A stretch of DNA of 64,000 nucleotides from Mangifera indica (GCF_011075055.1 NC_058139.1:13475584-13539583), one strand, 5' to 3'. Numbered from the stretch's first letter, positions 1-12,706 are shown. Translations and numbers: made by a program. Notes: generated by a model from the sequence alone, not told the origin.

Positions 1-748
1 ATATATATATATATATATATATAAAATAGTCATCATCAACATATATATATGTACAATGATCATTGCAAAATCACACACACAAACCCAAATTATAGTTTTT
101 ATCATGATAAACTTAATTCACTTATTGAAAAGAAGAAATCACTTATTTACCTCTCCTCTAGCGAAGCATATAATCTTCATGTGGCTTTGATTGATTCCCT
201 ACAACTTTCCTTTGCATCCATAATCTCCAAGACACTAAAAAACCCTTCTTTTCTCTTTGTTTGCTAAAAGACAATGGTAAAAGAATGAAACCAAACATGT
301 TTGAAACCTTTTTATTTTTCAGAAATAATATCACACATAGGCATATACTGTTCATACATAACCGTGCATGTTGTTGCACACTAACACTAATGATAGTTTT
401 CGAAATCACCATAAAACACATATTTATCCAATATTCAAATGTATTGACCATACACGGATGTGTACACCATCATACACAAGTGTGCACACCATTATACACA
501 GGTGTGCATGTCATCCAAACTTTAACAATTATCAATAATTGAATGAGAAAAGACTATTTTGCCTTTTTCAATATATACATGAGCATGTGGCCTCCTCATA
601 TGGTCATGTTTCTCTAATTTCACACATAATAGAATATTAAACACAATTAATCATTAGCAAAACCAAAAGACAATAATAACCTTGGATGAATTTACAGGTA
701 TTACACTTATAGACCAAATTGTCCTCAAGCTCCACATTTTTTTCCTTA
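1..748. repeat. AT microsatellite and LTR-like noncoding sequence
   Basis: Opens with an (AT)n run at about 1-23. The rest is AT-rich with no credible gene; the short open frames have no recognisable domain and overlap on both strands. At 449-514 there are three degenerate copies of a 22-bp unit containing partly self-complementary ACAC/GTGT blocks. The same style of sequence recurs near 7200-7500, 9190-9430 and 39780-39960. Because it directly abuts the 3' side of the reversed Ty3/gypsy pol remnant, it is plausibly that element's decayed 3' LTR, but I could not define LTR ends. Confidence 0.45.
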
Positions 749-3130
749 ATACATGAGTCAAGTCATTGATATACTTATACAACAATGACACATGGAACAT
801 GTTATGGATGCGATCCATGCTTGCTAACAATGCACGCTAGTAGGCAATCTTACCTATATGCTCCAAAATCTCAAAATATCCTATAAATCTCAGAGTCAGT
901 TTACCTTTCATACCAAACTTCATTACATGTCTGTGTGAGGCAACCTTAACAGAGACTTTATCACCCACCTCAAACTTAAGGTTTGGCCTCCTAGTCAACA
1001 TAGTTTTTTTGATGGTCTTGGTTTATTTCATCATCTCTTTGACCATTCTAACATCTTGTATCATTTTTTGGGTCATCTTTGGTCACAAAGCCTATGATAA
1101 TGTATTTCTTTCATTTATCTCATCCTAATATAAAGGTATTCTACATGTTCTTCCATAAAATACCTCATAAGAAACTATTTGAATAGATGTCTGATAACTA
1201 TTATTATACAAAAACTTTATTAGTGGTAAGACATTAATCAACTCGCTTCTTGATCTAGACAATATGTTTTCAACATGTTCTCAATCACTTGATTAACCTT
1301 TTTAATCTACCAAACAATTTAGGGATAATAAACGGTACTAAAAGCTACTCTTGTACCCAAAAACCTTTTCAAACTCTACCAAAAAGCTAATACAAATCTT
1401 GTGTCTCTATTTGACACTATCGCCTTAGGTACCCCATGCAATCTCACATTCTTTTTAACATAAATCTAACCCAACTAATTAGTATTAGTGTTATCCTTGA
1501 TTGAAATAAAATGAACTGACTTGATCAATCGATCCATTACAATCTATAATACATTATATCCTCCTTGGACCCTCCGTAAACAAATAATTAAATCCATCAA
1601 AATGTGCTCTCATTTTTATTTAGAAATATTTAGAGGCTGTAACAATCTAGATGGTCTCGAAGGTTTAACCTTAACCTGCTAACACATAAACCACTTTATT
1701 GTAAAATTTGCTGCATCCTTTTTCATACCATACCACTAAAATGATTTCCTAAAATCTTGGCATATTTTTACACTTCTAGAATGAGTAGTATAAAAATACT
1801 ATGCACTTTTGTGAGGACCCTCATCTTAGGGAACATAGGTTCAACTTCAAAATCTTAACACAAAATTAATAACATTGAACTCAGTCTTGGTACCCTTGGT
1901 GACTTTTTGCCTTATTTGTAAACACCACTTATTGGTTACCTGAGCCACACAAATCTCATCCATAAAAGTTAATTGAATCTATAAACCAACCATCAATCTT
2001 GAAACCATCTTAATGTACTCTCTCACTAACTCTTAATATAACTTCCAATGAGTACTACTATGAGACAACATGACTTTCCTACTCAGAGCATTTACCATAA
2101 CATTGGCCTTACCTGGGTGGTATCTAATTTCATAGTCATAATCCTTAACTAGCTCAAACCACCTCTTTTGTCTCATGTTCAACTCTTTTTGAGTGAAGAA
2201 GTACTTAAGACTCTTATGATCTATGTAGATATTACTTTTAACTCCGTACAGGTAGTGTCGCCAATTTTCAAAGCAAATACTATTATCACCAACTCCAAGT
2301 CATGAGTAGGGTATCAGGTCTTATAATCTTTAAGCTGACAAAAAACATATGCAATTACCTTTCCTCTATGCATCAAAACAACTCCCAAACCCTAATATAA
2401 AGCATCTGTGTAGATGTTATAGTCCTCACCCTCAATCAACAATGTTAAAATGGGTGTCTATGTCAACCTCTTCTTTAACTCTTAGAAAATCTTTTCACAG
2501 AAGTCGAACCATCAAAAAGGAACATTATCGTATAACAACTTAGTCAACGATTACACCAACTTAGCAAAGCCCTTCATAAACCGTCTGTAATACCTTACCA
2601 ATCTAAGAAAACTTTGTATCTCCTTAGTTGTCTTAGGTCTCTGCCACTTTAACATAGTCTTAAAATTACTCAGGCCACTAAAATATCATCAGTTGAAACC
2701 ACGTGCCTACGAAGTGTCATTCTGTCTAGCTAGAACTCACACTTTGAGAATTTGACATGCAACTATCTGTCCCTCAATCTTTGTAATACAATTCTCAAGT
2801 GTTGTGTATGTTTAGCCTAAGTCTTAGAGTACACCAAAATATCATCTATGAAGACCATAATAAAACTTTTGGGACAATCTTGAAACACTTGTTCATTAGA
2901 TCTATGAAAGGCATCACCACAAAATCATAGTGCTTAGACCTTATTTTGAATGAAGTCTTCGAAATATCTCCCTTAGCTACTTGGACTTGATGATACTGAA
3001 ATCTTAAGTCAATCTTTGAAAATACGAGACACCTTTAAGTTGATCAAACAAATCATCAATCCTTAGAAGTGGATATTTATTCTTTATGGTCACATGAGGA
3101 GTTAGACATTGAGACTCTCTCATATCACAC
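749..3130 (-). mobile_element. Decayed Ty3/gypsy retrotransposon pol region
   Basis: Conceptual translation of the minus strand, across many stops and frameshifts, gives Ty3/gypsy domains in the expected order from high to low coordinates. Reverse transcriptase pieces lie at about 2560-3030 ([18 protein letters not shown], then FIDDIL-like remains, then SFLRLVRYYRRF). RNase H lies at about 2090-2230 ([26 protein letters not shown]). An integrase piece lies near 1395-1460 (RLHGVPKAIVSNRDTRF). The integrase C-terminal part is at about 790-1000 (RFIGYFEILEHIG, then NMFHVSLLYKY). The order RT, RNase H, integrase is diagnostic of Ty3/gypsy, and the C-terminal sequence suggests a chromovirus of the Tekay/Del kind. 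The copy is dead: no open frame over about 65 codons survives on the coding strand. Confidence 0.88.
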
Positions 3131-5589
3131 AAACAACCTAGATGCTAAGGCATCCAATACCAAATGTGTGCACTAGCATCTTAAATGCTACAACACCCAA
3201 TGTCAAGTATATAATAAATCACATAGGTATCAATATCACATAGAATAGCTCTAATGTTTTCACTACCACACTGCACACAACTTAGTGGCTAAAAAGGATG
3301 TTGTTGTCTACATAATTAAACACCCCAAATATCCATTTCATTCCTTTTCACCTTTGTTAGGGTCTTTCTATACCCATCCCCCCTTAAACATATAACATAG
3401 GGCTAAAATAGTCATTTCTTTAATACATAAACAGTTCTTTATTGCCCTTATTCCACGTTTATTTCATATTGCCCATAAACAAGCATCACCTTTTAGTCTG
3501 AATGATCGTTATGGTTGACTAAAGACATTAATTCCCTTCACCAAGCACATTCGTTCACCCTTATACAAATCGTTCATCTTGGCATGCCATAGATGGATGT
3601 CCATCCTATACTGAGTGGATGTTTATATGTTTCATTAGTTAACACATATTCTTAGGGCAAACGAGGGAATTGTCTCTAACCTAGGTGATCAACGGATGTC
3701 CTTATGCATAGGCATAATTGTTCATCATCATCTACAAAAATCAAACCTTATGTTTTCTACAATTTCTCACCATAACAATATAATCTATGTTAAGGTTGGT
3801 GTCTTAAAGCCAACCCCCATAACGATTCAAGTTGATTAATGAAGACTATATTTGTAATTTCCAATAGCATTTATATTATTTTTATATTATATTAAATGGA
3901 TAATTATGTTAAAAATAGTTGAACCGTGATGAGGGTATTAGTGCTTGACACTTGATCGTGAGAACCTTATGTTCATATAAAATGGTTATTCTTAAAACAT
4001 TCGTAACTCTTATATTACCATGACTAAAGACACAAGTAATAATGATAGAGTTATCATAGTGTTGAATGACTTTATTAAGAGATGATGACAATTTTCACAT
4101 ATCAAAGTTGTTTGTTGGCAACACATGGATACATGTTATAGATGTGTCCACTAGACTGACTCGCTAAGAGGATTCCATATAGATGGTTGCTTTAGTGTTT
4201 ATGAAAAATATTCTTTTAGTGAACAAAGGTATATATGATCCTTAGACTTGAGGTCATCGGATTGTTTTGTATAAAGATCAATATAGAGAATTGTCATAAG
4301 GGTGATGATTGGCTATATTGAGATCTATAAAAGGCTATAATGGATCAATAAAGGATTCATCACTCTCGAGTATAGGAGTTGATATATCAATTAGGGTTTT
4401 TTGATAGATGACAATAACCAATTAAATTTATGGCTATAGTGAAATTGAGTTGATGTTTGATTTAATATTATCCAATCATTGACAAAGTCAATCTATGTTA
4501 TTTGGGGAGCCTTGAGGGAGACACTTAATCTGTACCTTAGTCTCAAAAAGATGTTGTATGATGAAATGATCAAATTATATGAGTACCGCATCATTGACAG
4601 GTTAAAACAAGTCATATATTAACCTTTACTAATTAGGTGGCCATAATGTCTTGTTAGAGACCAATTTTGATCTGTGTTTAGAAGTATGTTAGATCGAAAG
4701 CCCAACATGAATCTAGTTACTACTGACTTAGTGAGAGCCTATGAGTTACACATAAAAAGAGTTAATGAACTTTGGAGGCACAAAAATTATCCAAGTTGGA
4801 TTTGATTTGGATTTTGGATTGAAAATCTAAAGGCTTAAAAAGGTCTATAGGACTTGAAAAATATTTTAATATATTTTGAAACCTTAGTGTAATAATCTTG
4901 AGTTGTTGGGTGTGTGCAAGATTTGGCAGAATTGAGCTAGATCGACTCAAATCCACATCACCTAATTGAAATTTTAAATTAGGATTGCAATAGAATTTTA
5001 TCTTATCTTTATTAATATCATAATCTTCTAAATTTGGATTGAATGCCAAAATTGGTGAAAAAATAATTGCATATTAATGTGTGGATATACACATTTATCA
5101 TATTGACCAAGAATACAATTTTCATTAGCTATATACGTAGAGACTGGGTGGGAATCTTCCCACACAAGTTATGTTCACCCAACACATTCATTTTTGCCAA
5201 ATGTGCATGGTAGTACTGTTTGGAACATGTTTAAGTCCTAGGTGGTAGACATGTGTAGTATGCGTGTGTGTGTGGATATATATATATATATATCCCAGTG
5301 GCTGAAAGTATTTTTCCCTTCATTCTTACCACAGAGCTATTCTCATGTTCTAGCAAGTCTTAAACATAGTTAAACCTTTACCATTATTGCTTCATATAGA
5401 TACCAAAGAGTCGTTTAACATAGGTATATCACATAAACACTGTGTATGTTTTACTTATTTATGAATTAATTATACTATAAGGATGATCTAAAATAGGGTT
5501 TTGCAAAATATTTGCTTGATTAAATTAAAATTTTAATTTGTTATTCTGCTGTTAAAGACTATAAAATCCTTACAATCTACACATAGGTA
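3131..5589. other. Noncoding, diverged repeat-derived sequence
   Basis: No supported gene. The first few hundred bases may be the gag-side remains of the reversed Ty3/gypsy element. The stretch at about 3890-4260 resembles 22440-22740 in order and wording (both run from a 'gtgagga/gagaacc...ttcatata' block to a 'gttgaat...' block), so it belongs to a dispersed repeat family I cannot name. A short (TA)n tract lies at about 5276-5293. Confidence 0.4.
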
Positions 5590-8030
5590 TTAAATACAAA
5601 TTCCAAAATTACTTAAAATTGGTCCTTATCTAATTTCAAATTTGTCAAACTGATGAACAAATATGCATTCTGCTATGAACGTTTGTTCATCTTTTCATAC
5701 TTAGCCATTTTCACACAACTAATATGAAATGATGAATTTGCCCTTCCCAAGGTAAGAATAAGCATCCACCCCTATAATGCATGTTTTTTCCAATTCTTAA
5801 ACAAAAATATATAATTTAAACTCCCCCAAGGTCAAAAGCAATGCATAAGGACATAAATACCTTTGAACGTACCTATAGGTATTACATTATCTGACTTAGA
5901 TACTTATTTGGCTATTCCATGACAAAAACTCATGCCCTATTTCTATAAGCATTGTCACTCTGGATGACTTGTCATAAGTTCATAGTATTGACCAAATATC
6001 AAACTCTTGATCTAGGGTATCCTCGATTCCTTATGAAAACACTTAGAATAATATCCCAATGTCTACTACTACTAGTACATATAACAAATTATTGATTGTG
6101 CTTTAAGTTGACTAAGTGTCGACACCCTTGTCACATGAGAAATCTAATCATAGTCCATCTTTTTCCATGTATGAATAGCTATAGGATTACTAACTAAAAA
6201 ACATCCTCGAATGACCCTTACCACAAGCTCATATGTGAAGCATCTCACTGACCATGTGAGGAATAAACTAGTTTGGTTTCTCCTTACCATATACACATGA
6301 TTACAAATGAATTACTAATGTGTCTTAGCATCGAGTGCATGATGTATCTCATGAGTATCTAACTATAACCCTATTGCTTTCACATGTATAATTCGATGTA
6401 AATCATTTCCTTTCCACATATCTCAACTTTTATATTTGACCTAATTAAGGTTTGTGCTATCTTTTACATAGTTGGACACCTTTCATTTACTAACTACCTT
6501 AAATTCACTTTAATAAGACTCCTTTATGTAACACCCTTTTTAAAAATACTACCCTATAGAGAGAGATATCAAGATATTAAACACATCACAAACATATAAG
6601 CAATATCGACTTGACAGAGGGAAAAACATTCCATCAAGCATGGAATCATCATATAGAAAAGGATAAGGAGAGTCTTACATGCCTCAACTTTCACAGCAAC
6701 TGAAGTGCACAAACAAACCTCATTCTCTCTAACTTTTTTCCTCTCTACATTATTAGAAATCGACTATAAGAACTGTCGCACAAAAGCCAGTTGGTCAACC
6801 TCAATTTCCCTCTTTCTTACAAAGGTAAATGTGTGCATTTGGATAGATTGGAATCCTTAAAATGTAGCCTTTATGCTTTATTTAAACTAAATTCTTAGAA
6901 CATCATAAACGGGCATGCATCCGATATATATGGCCATGTATCACTTAATTTAAATTTCAAGAAACAATCGCCTTATTCGACTGACATGACATCAACACAC
7001 AGACGTGGACTTCTTATACACGATAGTGTGTCACCTAAAATTCATATTTCAACCTTAAACTCACTTAACATCATGCATAAACTATAAAATGACCATTGTG
7101 CCCTTGAGACGTATTTATGGGTGTTACACTCTACACCTATCCTTACTCTAATACATAACATAAAGGTAAATTGTCTTTTGTCTTTCTATTGTGTATGGGC
7201 ATGACTAGCCATGCACACCTGCACATCACACACCTAAAAGGTTATGCACGGGTGTACACTCCTTGGAGTCATGGTCATGCATCTTAATCTAAGACTAACA
7301 TCACCTTAATGTTGAATAACATCTGTTAACTTGAATCTAACTCATCACGATCATGTATTCCATTTACTTATGACCGTGCACCCTCATAGGCCATGTACAA
7401 GCTTGCACCCCATAGTGCATGATCATACATGACCTAATTACATAATACTTATAGGTGTACACCTATGCATAGTTAAGTCGTCTTTTACCTAGGATATATA
7501 TGATCATGCACCTTTATATTTACGATCATGCATTGCTATTGATCTTACATTTCTAGCATTTTTCAATGTACAAAGTATAGTCTTCATGTCTTAAAATATG
7601 AAAAATAAGTCTCCAAGCATCCTAAAACATAATTCTAATCCTATTGGCACTACCAATATGCATCAACATAATAGATCTCCACAAAATTCGAAACTTATAT
7701 CCATTACACATATATATCATGTTTATGCAGTTTTCCAGATCATCATAAACATGCAAATGCCAACGATTCTATTATACTCCCTAACATATCTGTCTATTAA
7801 CATTCAAATAACAATCATAGAGCCAATTATATTCATTCATGTAAGATCGAAATTAAAAATACAAGTTGCTCTACTTGGACCCTGGTGACAAACTAATCTT
7901 TGCGTGGTTACTGGTGCTACCGCTAGTGTTGATTCTTCTCAGTGGCTTTTGGTCACTCAAAAATCTCTCCCACTTTTTCAAGACTTAAATAGGTGAAAAC
8001 ATTTATTTATTTATTAATTGTATGCAAGAA
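5590..8030. repeat. LTR-like dispersed repeat, copy 1
   Basis: Shares a long, collinear, diverged similarity with 38580-40390. Both contain a 'taacaccc' start-like segment, a block on 'gtgatgcat...accatgtgag', a block on 'gcatgatg(c/t)atct(t/c)at', GTGTGCAC-rich motifs, and near the end a block ending in 'tctctcc' before a poly-purine-like tail. This is what two old copies of one LTR or LTR-containing element would look like. It lies on the expected 5' side of the reversed Ty3/gypsy pol remnant, so it may be that element's other LTR, but this is inference. No coding potential seen. Confidence 0.5.
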
Positions 8031-10143
8031 ACGGGGGACATTCATTTGCTAGTCTTTTTATCATTCAAATAATATTCTTTAAGTTTGTTGTAACTTTTTT
8101 TTATCAATTTATACTAAGTTCAAACCAAAGAAAATGTAAGGTAATGTATTGTTGGTATGTACACATTGGTGAAGGATCGAGAAGGTAATGTTTGAGAATA
8201 TATTATTATAAATATGCAATTGATTACAAAAAAAAAAAATCAAAATGTATAAACATGCATTGAAAATACAAAAAAAAAAAGGTTCCTAATGACAAAGTCC
8301 CTTAAGGGATATTTTACCGTTCAATGAAAAGTGAAATTATGGGCTACCCCTATGTCCTTCCAAGTAGTAGTTTCTTCAAAAAATCTATTTAAGACTCACC
8401 AAACTTGTTCAAGTCTCATGTTTTTTACTTTGACTCAATGTGCACACTTTTTCTTTTATGGTCTGAGGCCACCTTCATTCTTATGTTTGTTCTTTGTAGT
8501 TTTGACCCAAGAAAGAAAACTCATGCTCTAGGAAATGAAGCCAAATCGCATAAAAGACTTCCAAAACTATGTCCCTAGCACGATTCTTAATCTTAGCCTT
8601 AAAAGCTAGGAACTTTCCTTTCAATTCCTTATCCTTATGAAAATTCAATTCCTCGTCCTCACGAAGAATATCATTCAACCTACCTTCTAGATGTTTAATC
8701 CACACTCTAAGTTCCCTAGTATTTTCTCTCTCAGACTAAATAAACCTATGAAGTTTGTGATTATAAGCCTAAAAAGCACGCATCTGATCATTTCGTTGTC
8801 ACACGTGCGCATCTGATCTTTCTTTAGAGACTCTTCTTTGGCTTTAAACTACTCCACATGTGCTTTAAATTGCCCATTGTTCTCTTTCATATTTCTCTTT
8901 AGGGAAGACACCTAATCCTTAAGACATTTTGATCCCCAAAATAGTAATGCTCAAGTAAGAAAATTGACCATGCTTCATGAAAAGAGAGCAGTAATTTACT
9001 AAGTGTCTATAAATGAATACAAGATCATGGGTAAAATAAACTACAAAAAAGAATAAATGCATAAGAATAAGAAAGAATGACATTATCCTCGTACCATCCT
9101 CCACTAATTTTTCTTTTGGTAAGTATCTTCCACTAAATTTTGTAGTTTTTATAAAAGCTACCAACAATAAGGTGCCTCAAATAATTCTTTTTTCAAACTA
9201 TGACCGTATGCATGGGCCTGCTCTTCACAATGTATGGTCGTGCCCCACTCAAAAACTCCATACATTGCAACTTTTCCACTTATCTGACGTAGGATAGGAT
9301 GGATGGGTGTGCACCTTTTATGCACAATTGTTCACTTGTTCAAACTTTCATATTTTACTCCTAATCAAATCCTTTCTTCATGCCAAATATAAAAATAACC
9401 TTACCTTGGGACGTATTGTAAGTTTTACATTAGAGATGATAAAAATAATCTCATAATTATTTATTGCTCACTTGTAGGTCACATATCAAATTACTCAATT
9501 TTCTTTTTGAAGCGATTTAATTTCCTCTTTTAAACAAAATTTTTTATTATTTTCTTTTTCCTTCTTTTAAACAAATTTTCTTATTATTTTCTTTTTCCTT
9601 CTTTTTTTAAATGTGGATATTACGATATTTCCTTTGCTTTGATCAATTGGTTGGCATTGAGATGGACCTGAATGAAGCAATTAGTGACAGAGTAAAAGCA
9701 AATACGCAACAAGAAGTAAACTAAGGGGAAAATAGTCCAGCGTGATGCCGAAATGGTGCATTTGTATGTTTATCTAGAAGAACCCAAAAGTTACCTGAAA
9801 CTGTTGTATTTATGTAAATCATCTTTTCAAATCGTAGAAACATGAACCATTCCATATAATTTAACTGTCAATTCAGTAATGATCAAATTTAGTTTTTCTT
9901 GTGTATAAAGTATGGTTGAACTGCTCTGTATGAGAGGCGCTTCATAGCAGGGGCTTTGCCAGAATTTGTTAAATAGAAACTCTACTGTCATGAAGACGTA
10001 TACTACTAAGACAAGCTGATTTCTAATTATACACATCATACACCTTAGTATACACAAGTTAGAAAATAAAAAGGAGAAAATACTTCCAAAAACAAAATTC
10101 TAGCAATCATAATCTCTGCCTCTCAGCTAACATTACATGAACT
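8031..10143. other. Noncoding sequence downstream of the kinase gene
   Basis: No supported gene. A 74-codon minus-strand frame at 8481-8705 is rich in Glu, Lys, Leu and Arg and could be a coiled-coil scrap of a retrotransposon gag-like protein, but it has no diagnostic motif. Around 9190-9430 there is LTR-like sequence with the same GTGTGCAC style as 449-514 and 7200-7500. Poly-A runs lie near 8228-8240 and 8270-8280. The last few hundred bases are the presumed 3' UTR and downstream flank of the minus-strand kinase gene. Confidence 0.4.
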
Positions 10144-12606
10144 TCACTGTATTCCCAGAGCTTGTATTCTCTTTATCAATGAGAAAGATGAAGCATTTCT
10201 TTGTTTCCATTCTTCCATACTTTCTTTCTTTCTCTCTTCTTCCATGAAGCACTTGTCATTTCCATCAATTATGCTCACTATCTGCCTTATGCTTGGTCTT
10301 AATTCTGGGTTGGAGAGCGTGCATACAATTCCTAATTTTGTGAGTCTCATTAGCTCTTTATGATTATACTCTCCATTCAACCTTGAATCAACTAAATCTT
10401 CCAATGGTCTTTTCTGTGCCTCAAATTCACGAACTCTTTTTATAAGTAGCACCTCTGGTCGCCTGAAGTCAACTGCCATCTGTCCACTAACCAACTCAAG
10501 CAGAACCACACCAAAACTATAAACATCCGCTGCTGTGGTTGCTTCACCAGATTCTATATACTCCGGTGACATGTAACCAAAAATCCCACGAACAGTTCTG
10601 TTTCCTTTAGTAGCTTGGTGATGATGACCATGGTCATTGTGGGTTAAGAATTCCGCCAGGGCAAAGGAACTGAGCCGTGGGTTCATGTCTGGATCAAGAA
10701 TAATGGCAGAGGAGGTAATGTTTCTGTGAATAACTTGTTCATCCCATTCCTTGTGGAGATAAAGAATGGCAGAAGCAAGTGACTTGACAATGTTGTATCT
10801 TTGATGCCATCGCAAAAGAGAATTCCCAATTTTATGATTATGAGGGAAGAGGAGGTGACTAAGAAGACGATTTGCTAAGTAATCATATACAACAAGCATC
10901 TCCCCTTGCTCAGTGCACCAACCACACAGCTGAACCAGATTGCGGTGCCGGAGCCTCCCTAAATTTTGTAGCTCATCAGCAAATCGTGCCCGCAATGCAG
11001 GGCATTTATTCATGCCAAGCCTCTTCACCAGGACATGATGCCGATTCTCGAGAATACCATGGTAGGCAGTTCCAAAGTCCAACTCTGCGACCCTCTGAGA
11101 ATCTGAGAAGTTGTTTGTGGCAGAAATGATTTCTTTGAAAGATATTTCCCTTGGAGTTTCAACCATGAAGAAAGTACTTCGCCGCTGACTTCTGTTAACC
11201 TGTGGCTTAGAATCACTGCTTTCAAATTCAGCAGTTGCATATATAGTTTCTCCTTGTGCAGTGATATAGTTTGATGAAGTGGATGTAACTGTGGTGTTGG
11301 ACCGTGTTGAATTGGTGGAAGCAGTAGTTGTTGTGTTGCCTGGAGAAGACAAAGAAATGTAAAGAGGGTGTGACTGAAACGATGGGAGAGCTGGTAAATT
11401 GGCTACATTATGATTGCCAGAAAGTGCTTCAACAACCCATTTCATGCTTGGCCGCAAGTGTGGATTATGCAGTGTGCAGAGAAGCCCCAGATGAATGAAA
11501 CCCTCCATCTCAGAAAGCTTGTAAGATCCATCTTTCAGCCGATTATCCCCAGCTTTTAAAAGCTTATCGTTGTCCGATAGCCTCCGGATCCAATCAAGAA
11601 GAATGATCTGATCATCTGAATATGTGAGATCCACCGCCCGCCTCCCCGAAACCACCTCAAGCACCACAATTCCAAAGCTGAAAACATCAGATTTCGCTGT
11701 AGCAACATTTCCTTTCTGGAAACTCTCCGGAGGTAAGTACCCAATTGTGCCTCCAATCCTAGTGGTTTCTGCCAAGTTGAATTGGTGGTTTTTCATTGAT
11801 GGCGTCCTGGTTTGGTACGCGAGTTCATGTTCAAGCCACCGAGCCAAGCCAAAGTCGCCAAGCCTGGCATTATAATGAGAATCAAGCATCACATTACTCG
11901 TCTTCACATCGCGGTGAATGATCTGAGTCTCAAGCTGCTCATGAAGGTAATATAATGCAGCTGCTAACCCACCAATGATTTTCTTCCTACGCTCCCAATT
12001 CAAAGGCGCTGCCTCCGGTTTTTCGGGCCGCCGGAAAAGTACTCTGTCAAGACTGCGGTTAGGCATGTAGTCATAAACAAGAAGCAACTGGTCTTCATGT
12101 ACACACCAGCCTCTTAACCGGACAAGATTCCTGTGGCGAAGATGAGCAACTGCAACCAACTCCGCCGCAAAAGTCTTCTCAAACCGCTCTCCTTTCTCCG
12201 CCAAACATTTCACAGCAACAACCGTTCCATCGCTAGGTAAAACCGCTCTATACACTTTGCCAAAACCTCCACTTCCAAGAACTTCATCTTCATTAAATCC
12301 ATTAGAGCCTATATACAGTTCAGCATAGCTAAAAATCCTGGGATTGTCTCCCCCAACTTTCTCAGATATCTGCACTCCCTCCAGGTCATGAAACACTCCA
12401 GAATGCTGGTTTTTCGGCACAGCAGGGTAACAAAAGCTGACCCAGTTTGCCTCATACACACGGCGCAATGTATCACCAATGAAACCAAAAAATTGACCTC
12501 CACAACTGCGCTGAGAATGTTTCTTCGGGGGTTCTTTGGAGGGGGTGTAGGCTTCGATTTCGTCAGCATCAGCTGGTAACAAGAAACAAAGACGGCTGAG
12601 GCGCAT
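10144..12606 (-). CDS. LECRKS2: Dual-kinase receptor-like protein kinase S.2 (LecRK-S.2-like)
   Basis: Intronless frame of 820 codons from a clear ATG, close to the usual length of this family. The N-terminus (MRLSRLCFLLPADADEIE) and overall layout match LecRK-S.2 (Arabidopsis At2g32800), a legume-lectin-receptor-kinase relative that has lost the lectin domain. I see no signal peptide or membrane segment, so it is probably cytoplasmic. Kinase 1 (about residues 95-395) has a full set of catalytic residues: glycine loop GSGGFG (111-116), Lys133, Glu149, HRD 231-233, Asn238, DFG 251-253, PPE 292-294. A Ser/Thr-rich linker follows (about 415-450). Kinase 2 (about 487-785) keeps Lys528 and Glu545 but has HRN (627-629) for HRD, Ala634 for the metal-binding Asn, and SFA (647-649) for DFG. 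It should therefore be a pseudokinase, perhaps regulating kinase 1. This degeneracy is, as far as I recall, a family feature rather than local decay. Substrates and ligand cannot be inferred from sequence. Confidence 0.95.
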   Translation of the reverse strand: MRLSRLCFLLPADADEIEAYTPSKEPPKKHSQRSCGGQFFGFIGDTLRRVYEANWVSFCYPAVPKNQHSGVFHDLEGVQISEKVGGDNPRIFSYAELYIGSNGFNEDEVLGSGGFGKVYRAVLPSDGTVVAVKCLAEKGERFEKTFAAELVAVAHLRHRNLVRLRGWCVHEDQLLLVYDYMPNRSLDRVLFRRPEKPEAAPLNWERRKKIIGGLAAALYYLHEQLETQIIHRDVKTSNVMLDSHYNARLGDFGLARWLEHELAYQTRTPSMKNHQFNLAETTRIGGTIGYLPPESFQKGNVATAKSDVFSFGIVVLEVVSGRRAVDLTYSDDQIILLDWIRRLSDNDKLLKAGDNRLKDGSYKLSEMEGFIHLGLLCTLHNPHLRPSMKWVVEALSGNHNVANLPALPSFQSHPLYISLSSPGNTTTTASTNSTRSNTTVTSTSSNYITAQGETIYATAEFESSDSKPQVNRSQRRSTFFMVETPREISFKEIISATNNFSDSQRVAELDFGTAYHGILENRHHVLVKRLGMNKCPALRARFADELQNLGRLRHRNLVQLCGWCTEQGEMLVVYDYLANRLLSHLLFPHNHKIGNSLLRWHQRYNIVKSLASAILYLHKEWDEQVIHRNITSSAIILDPDMNPRLSSFALAEFLTHNDHGHHHQATKGNRTVRGIFGYMSPEYIESGEATTAADVYSFGVVLLELVSGQMAVDFRRPEVLLIKRVREFEAQKRPLEDLVDSRLNGEYNHKELMRLTKLGIVCTLSNPELRPSIRQIVSIIDGNDKCFMEEERKKESMEEWKQRNASSFSLIKRIQALGIQ

Positions 12607-12628
12607 GGTGAAATTGCCAGAGAATGGC

Positions 12629-12655
12629 TCAGAGAAGGGAGCAGTTGAATAACAT
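12629..12655 (-). promoter_or_regulatory. Short upstream ORF in the LecRK-S.2 leader
   Basis: On the minus strand, an ATG at 12655 opens eight codons (MLFNCSLL) closed by TGA at 12629, all within the presumed 5' leader. The main ATG follows 22 nt after this stop. The uORF start has a weak context (T at -3), while the main start has A at -3. Such a uORF would be expected to reduce, not abolish, translation of the kinase. Whether it lies in the transcript depends on the real transcription start. Confidence 0.5.
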
Positions 12656-12697
12656 TAAGAAAAGAGGAATGAGGGAGATTTTTGGATAAATGACAAT

Positions 12698-12706
12698 GTT
12701 TTATAG
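12698..12706 (-). promoter_or_regulatory. Candidate TATA box of the kinase gene
   Basis: Minus strand reads CTATAAAAC, 92 nt upstream of the start codon. This would place transcription start near 12670 and give a leader of about 65 nt that includes the short uORF. No alternative TATA element of similar quality lies closer. Confidence 0.55.

Noticed and set aside
449..514. Three 22-bp repeats that could suggest a CRISPR-like array
   Set aside because: Units are directly adjacent with no spacers, are degenerate, and lie in plant LTR-like sequence.
8481..8705. Coiled-coil small protein on the minus strand
   Set aside because: Glu/Lys-rich but no motif, no promoter or splice context, embedded in repeat-derived sequence; probably a retroelement scrap.
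10872..11129. Plus-strand frames opposite the kinase gene (also 11624-11875 and 12388-12579)
   Set aside because: Shadows of the kinase coding sequence without independent domain support.
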